A program made the translations under genes and the position numbers. Below the pieces are notes generated by a model, which was not told the DNA's origin, made no database searches, and saw only the letters and a list, made by a program, of their open reading frames with translations. This document shows, in pieces, positions 63,876 through 64,000 of a DNA stretch of 64,000 bases. Source of the DNA: Algivirga pacifica. GTDB taxonomy: Bacteria; Bacteroidota; Bacteroidia; Cytophagales; Flammeovirgaceae. Within the stretch, counting starts at the first letter, position 1, and the number at the start of each line of letters is the position of its first letter. The stretch covers positions 184,004 to 248,003 of the forward strand of contig NZ_BAABJX010000036.1 of NCBI RefSeq assembly GCF_039543525.1. The letters run 5' to 3'.

Positions 63876-64000
63876 AGGGATATAATTTAGTTTTCAAACA
63901 CAAAATGAAGGAGGTATTCCTTATTTTTAATTAAAATCTGAGCTTTCGCTCAGTTAATCTTTGGATAAAACATAATTATCCTGAGGAGAGTACTCAAGCA

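Overview
The window reads as chromosomal DNA of a Bacteroidota bacterium, most likely of the Cytophagia/Flammeovirga-Microscilla type. Support comes from the moderate-to-low GC, genes without strong Shine-Dalgarno sequences, many TPR, OmpA/PD40 and carboxypeptidase-regulatory-like envelope proteins, a SpoIIE phosphatase of Bacteroidota architecture, a Bacteroidota-type LptD and MCE pair, and a TAnnTTTG-type -7 box in front of thyA. The genus cannot be fixed from sequence reading alone. An HMG-CoA reductase points to mevalonate-based isoprenoid synthesis. Layout: 0.1-5.1 kb holds a Nudix hydrolase, Sua5, AroQ, HMG-CoA reductase and an HMA-AraC regulator. 5.2-17.1 kb holds a SpoIIE phosphatase, a FecCD/BtuC-type ABC importer, a HAD phosphatase, a lipoprotein, a penicillin-acylase family protein and NDH-2. 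17.2-28.5 kb holds YicC, an HMA protein with CopA, ThyA, an amidase, LrgAB, and a TPR plus OmpA/PD40 envelope pair. 28.7-33.5 kb is an accessory block with multi-TIR/WD40 proteins split by one in-frame TAG. 33.7-43.6 kb holds a CAP-domain protein, an MFS transporter, a GT-C transferase, an aminotransferase, an ECF sigma/anti-sigma/adhesin-like operon, a Fur-family regulator and an MCE protein. 43.9-51.4 kb holds LptD, SCO1, cytochrome oxidase subunits IV and III, and Fhs. 51.6-57.8 kb is the RNA-repair-like locus. 57.9-64 kb holds a GT4 transferase, a U32 tRNA-hydroxylase-like protein with a ferredoxin, a DUF3332-like protein, Upp and an Omp85-family protein. The most interesting region is 51.6-57.8 kb. 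A WYL regulator is divergent from a divergent RtcB RNA ligase. Next comes a tRNA-like gene (54312-54523) whose two ends form a perfect acceptor stem but whose interior carries a 140-nt insertion, itself made by tandem duplication of an intron-like segment plus a 3' tRNA half. A RAYT/IS200-type element sits immediately against the tRNA 3' end, and a 747-aa protein with a RING/zinc-ribbon-like CxH...CxxC motif follows. A hairpin-like operator, TACGCAA-N5-TTGCG, occurs upstream of rtcB, upstream of the tRNA-like gene and upstream of the 747-aa gene, which suggests a single regulon under the WYL protein. Intergenic DNA is unusually rich in palindromic repeats: 36-43 bp inverted arms built on GAGCGAAGCTC and AACATCATGAAC, a 121-bp palindrome present at least twice, MITE-like elements ending in AACGACAGGATTAACCTT-like sequence, a recurring CGCCATGTAATGG motif, and tandem 7-9-mers.
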